Part shown: in pieces, positions 5,867 through 7,635 of the stretch | Position numbering within the stretch: position 1 is the stretch's first letter | How the letters are laid out: every line of letters begins with the position of its first letter | Program-made: the position numbers and the translations under genes | The notes under the pieces: model-generated | What the model was told of the DNA's origin: nothing | The model's input: the letters and a program-made list of their open reading frames with translations, nothing else | The model's database searches: none | DNA from: Actinomycetota bacterium | GTDB taxonomy: Bacteria; Actinomycetota; Actinomycetes; S36-B12; UBA5976 | DNA length: 7,635 nucleotides | Assembly (NCBI GenBank): GCA_026392535.1 | Contig: JAPLBX010000008.1 | Location: forward strand, 1 to 7,635 | Direction: 5' to 3'

Positions 5867-6508
5867 ATGACCAATATGCCCGAACCTAGTCGTGGGGTGC
5901 GTTTATCGAAGAATGAGCGTCGGGCGCTCTTAATCAGCGCTGCTCGTGAGGTTTTCGTGGCTTACGGCTACCACTCAGCGTCCATGGACGAGATTGCTGA
6001 GCGGGCAGGGGTCTCAAAACCGGTCCTGTACCAACATTTCGAAGATGGCAAGCTGTCGCTTTACCTAGCGCTGGTCGACATCACTGGTAAGAATCTGATT
6101 TCAAAACTACAAGAGGCTCTGGCCTCAACCGCAGACAACCGTCAGCGAGTAGCAGCAACCATCTCGGCATACTTCGATTTCATCGAAGATCCAGATGCTG
6201 CATACCGACTAGTGTTTGAATCTGACCTTGCAAACGATCCAGTAGTTCGAGAAAAAATCGAGTTCTACGAAGATGAATGCGCAGTTCTTGTTAGCCAAGT
6301 TATTGCCGAAGACACAGGACTATCTGCCGAAGAAGCGATGATTCTTGCAATGGGACTAACTGGAATGGCAGAGACAGCTGCCCGCCGTTGGTTGCGTGAA
6401 GGAAGTCGAGTTCCAAAACGTATGGCAGTAAATCTTGTAAGCCGACTCGCATGGCGCGGAATCTCTGGTGTGCCGCGCGCATCACATGCTCTACCTGAGA
6501 CTGATTAG
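5867..6508 (+). CDS. TetR/AcrR-family transcriptional regulator
   Basis: A 213-residue regulator. The N-terminal DNA-binding domain spans about residues 16-66: RRALLISAAREVFVAYGY forms the first helices, and MDEIAERAGVSKPVLYQHF (40-58) is the helix-turn-helix with the family-typical Y-x-H-F end. The remaining helical region would be the ligand and dimer domain; its ligand cannot be predicted. ATG 5867 is preferred because of the leaderless -10 box 6 nt before it; TTG 5861 would add only two residues. A TetR gene in this position is also found beside the DUF3107 gene in M. tuberculosis (Rv3208), so it is a conserved resident and not an acquired resistance regulator. It is followed after 14 nt by the DUF3107 gene and probably co-transcribed with it. 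Self-regulation is plausible, but no clear palindromic operator was found. Confidence 0.92.
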   Translation: MTNMPEPSRGVRLSKNERRALLISAAREVFVAYGYHSASMDEIAERAGVSKPVLYQHFEDGKLSLYLALVDITGKNLISKLQEALASTADNRQRVAATISAYFDFIEDPDAAYRLVFESDLANDPVVREKIEFYEDECAVLVSQVIAEDTGLSAEEAMILAMGLTGMAETAARRWLREGSRVPKRMAVNLVSRLAWRGISGVPRASHALPETD

Positions 6509-6512
6509 AAAT

Positions 6513-6516
6513 AGGA
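6513..6516 (+). promoter_or_regulatory. Ribosome-binding site of the DUF3107 gene
   Basis: AGGA lies 6 nt before the ATG at 6523, between the TAG of the TetR gene and the start codon. It supports this start and translation from a shared message. Confidence 0.5.
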
Positions 6517-6522
6517 AAATAA

Positions 6523-6738
6523 ATGGAAATCCGTATTGGTGTTCAACATTCAAACCGCGAAATCGTGCTTGAATCAAATAATTCTGCTGCTGAAGTTCGC
6601 AAACTTGTCGACAGTGCACTTGCAAAACCAGAAGCTTTGGTTTTGGAAGATGAAAAAGGTCGCACAGTGATTGTGCCGGCTGGCGTATTGGCTTATGTAG
6701 ATATTGCCGCATCTGACGTGCGCAAAGTCGGATTCTAA
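6523..6738 (+). CDS. DUF3107 family small conserved actinobacterial protein
   Basis: A 71-residue soluble protein with no signal peptide or membrane segment. It begins MEIRIGVQHSNREIVLE and ends with the segment AYVDIAASDVRKVGF, both typical of the DUF3107 family, of which M. tuberculosis Rv3208A (TB9.4) is a member. The pattern suggests a small mixed alpha/beta fold: an N-terminal strand pair, one helix (AAEVRKLVDSAL), then strands including EKGRTVIVPAGVL. Function is unknown and no catalytic motif is visible. It sits 14 nt after the TetR gene and 9 nt before the DEAD-box gene, so it is probably the middle gene of a three-gene operon. Family assignment is by recognition of the sequence and its fixed position next to TetR. 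Confidence 0.88.
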   Translation: MEIRIGVQHSNREIVLESNNSAAEVRKLVDSALAKPEALVLEDEKGRTVIVPAGVLAYVDIAASDVRKVGF

Positions 6739-6747
6739 GAATTTATC

Positions 6748-7635
6748 TTGACGCAAACTTTCGCTGATTTTAATTTAGATGCACGTCTTGTTGATGCACT
6801 TTCCGCAGTGGGCATTAAAGAACCGTTTCCAATTCAAACTTTGACCTTGCCGATTGCCTTGAGCGGCAACGACATTATTGGTCAAGCAAAAACCGGCACC
6901 GGCAAAACCCTTGGTTTTGGCTTACCACTTATTCAAAACGTTTTGAATGTCACTGAAAAAACCAAACTGCCCAAAGCACTTGTAGTTGTGCCAACTCGCG
7001 AACTTGCCACCCAGGTAGCAAGCGATCTAAGTATCGCTGCATCAAAAACCGATTTAAAAGTGTCAGTTTTTTATGGCGGTAAGGCATATGAACCACAAGT
7101 AGCAGAATTGAATTCTGGAGTTGACATCGTGGTTGGAACACCAGGTCGTTTAATTGACTTGACGAACCAGAAGATCTTGAAACTCAATGAAGTTCGAATG
7201 TTGGTATTAGACGAAGCAGATGAAATGCTCGACATGGGCTTTTTGCCTGATGTGGAAAAGATTTTGAAGAATCTGCCAAGCTCAAAGCAAATGATGTTGT
7301 TCAGCGCAACGATGCCGGGTCAGATTATTAGTTTGGCTCGTTCCCATATGAACAACCCAACACATTTGAATGCCACCGACCCAAATGATGAGTCTTCATT
7401 GGTTGATGCAATCGAACAACATGTGTGGCGAGCACATCCGATGGATAAAACCGAACTTATCGGTCGGATCTTGCAAGCTGAAGGCAGAAATCTTGTAATT
7501 ATTTTCTGCAAAACAAAACGTAATGCCCAGAAAGTATTTGAAGACTTAGTCGAGCGTGGCTTCAAAGCTGGTGCAATCCATGGAGACATGGGACAAGGTG
7601 CTCGTGAAAATGCCCTCAAGCAACTTCGGGCTGGC
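6748..7635 (+). CDS. DEAD-box ATP-dependent RNA helicase (C-terminus outside window)
   Basis: RNA-unwinding ATPase, open for 296 codons to the right edge. Motifs: Q motif around FPIQT; motif I AKTGTGKT 47-54; Ia PTRELA 82-87; Ib TPGR 131-134; motif II DEAD 155-158; motif III SAT 186-188; then helicase domain 2 begins with a strand ending IIFCKTKRNAQ and an AIHGDMGQ segment. Motifs V and VI and any basic C-terminal tail are off the edge. The TTG at 6748 is the only reasonable start: the DUF3107 TAA (6736-6738) is in the same frame just upstream, and MTQTFADF matches the family's usual N-terminus. The 9-nt gap and a weak AAGA sequence suggest coupling to DUF3107 translation. The likely counterpart by position is M. 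tuberculosis Rv3211 (RhlE-like). Probable roles are ribosome assembly or RNA turnover; nothing visible narrows this. Confidence 0.95.
   Translation, partial: MTQTFADFNLDARLVDALSAVGIKEPFPIQTLTLPIALSGNDIIGQAKTGTGKTLGFGLPLIQNVLNVTEKTKLPKALVVVPTRELATQVASDLSIAASKTDLKVSVFYGGKAYEPQVAELNSGVDIVVGTPGRLIDLTNQKILKLNEVRMLVLDEADEMLDMGFLPDVEKILKNLPSSKQMMLFSATMPGQIISLARSHMNNPTHLNATDPNDESSLVDAIEQHVWRAHPMDKTELIGRILQAEGRNLVIIFCKTKRNAQKVFEDLVERGFKAGAIHGDMGQGARENALKQLRAG

Overview
The window reads as part of the chromosome of a low- to mid-GC actinobacterium. A/T-ending codons are common, many starts are GTG or TTG, and several genes look leaderless. The gene set (AdnAB-type helicase, MoeZ, TetR, DUF3107, DEAD-box helicase) is one I know from actinobacterial chromosomes such as Mycobacterium tuberculosis. 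A streamlined freshwater actinobacterium of the Nanopelagicales (acI) type would fit, but that placement is inference.

Layout. Positions 1-2063 (minus strand) hold the N-terminal 687 codons of a UvrD/REP-family DNA helicase. Its C-terminus lies off the left edge. A 100-bp divergent spacer separates it from everything else, which is on the plus strand. Positions 2164-4539 encode a 791-residue membrane protein. It has an N-terminal membrane block, a cytosolic kinase-like domain in which every recognisable catalytic residue has been replaced, and a C-terminal flippase-like (lysylphosphatidylglycerol-synthase membrane region) block. Positions 4597-5779 hold moeZ, broken into two reading frames near 5245 by what looks like a net loss of 8 bases. 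After an 87-nt repeat-containing gap come a TetR-family regulator (5867-6508), a 71-residue DUF3107 protein (6523-6738) and a DEAD-box RNA helicase (6748-7635, C-terminus off the right edge). These last three are tightly packed.

How the genes relate. The regulator, DUF3107 gene and DEAD-box gene have gaps of 14 and 9 nt and probably form one transcript. Its start appears to be a leaderless promoter whose -10 box (TAGTCT) sits exactly 6 nt before the ATG. The divergent DNA helicase has the same arrangement (TAGTTT, 6 nt, GTG). MoeZ would normally adenylate and thiolate sulfur-carrier proteins for cysteine, thiamine or molybdenum-cofactor synthesis; as written here it cannot be translated as one chain.

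No tRNA, rRNA, CRISPR array, insertion sequence or convincing intrinsic terminator was seen. Most of the window is an ordinary, conserved actinobacterial neighbourhood. The points most worth a second look are the pseudokinase-flippase fusion and the broken moeZ.
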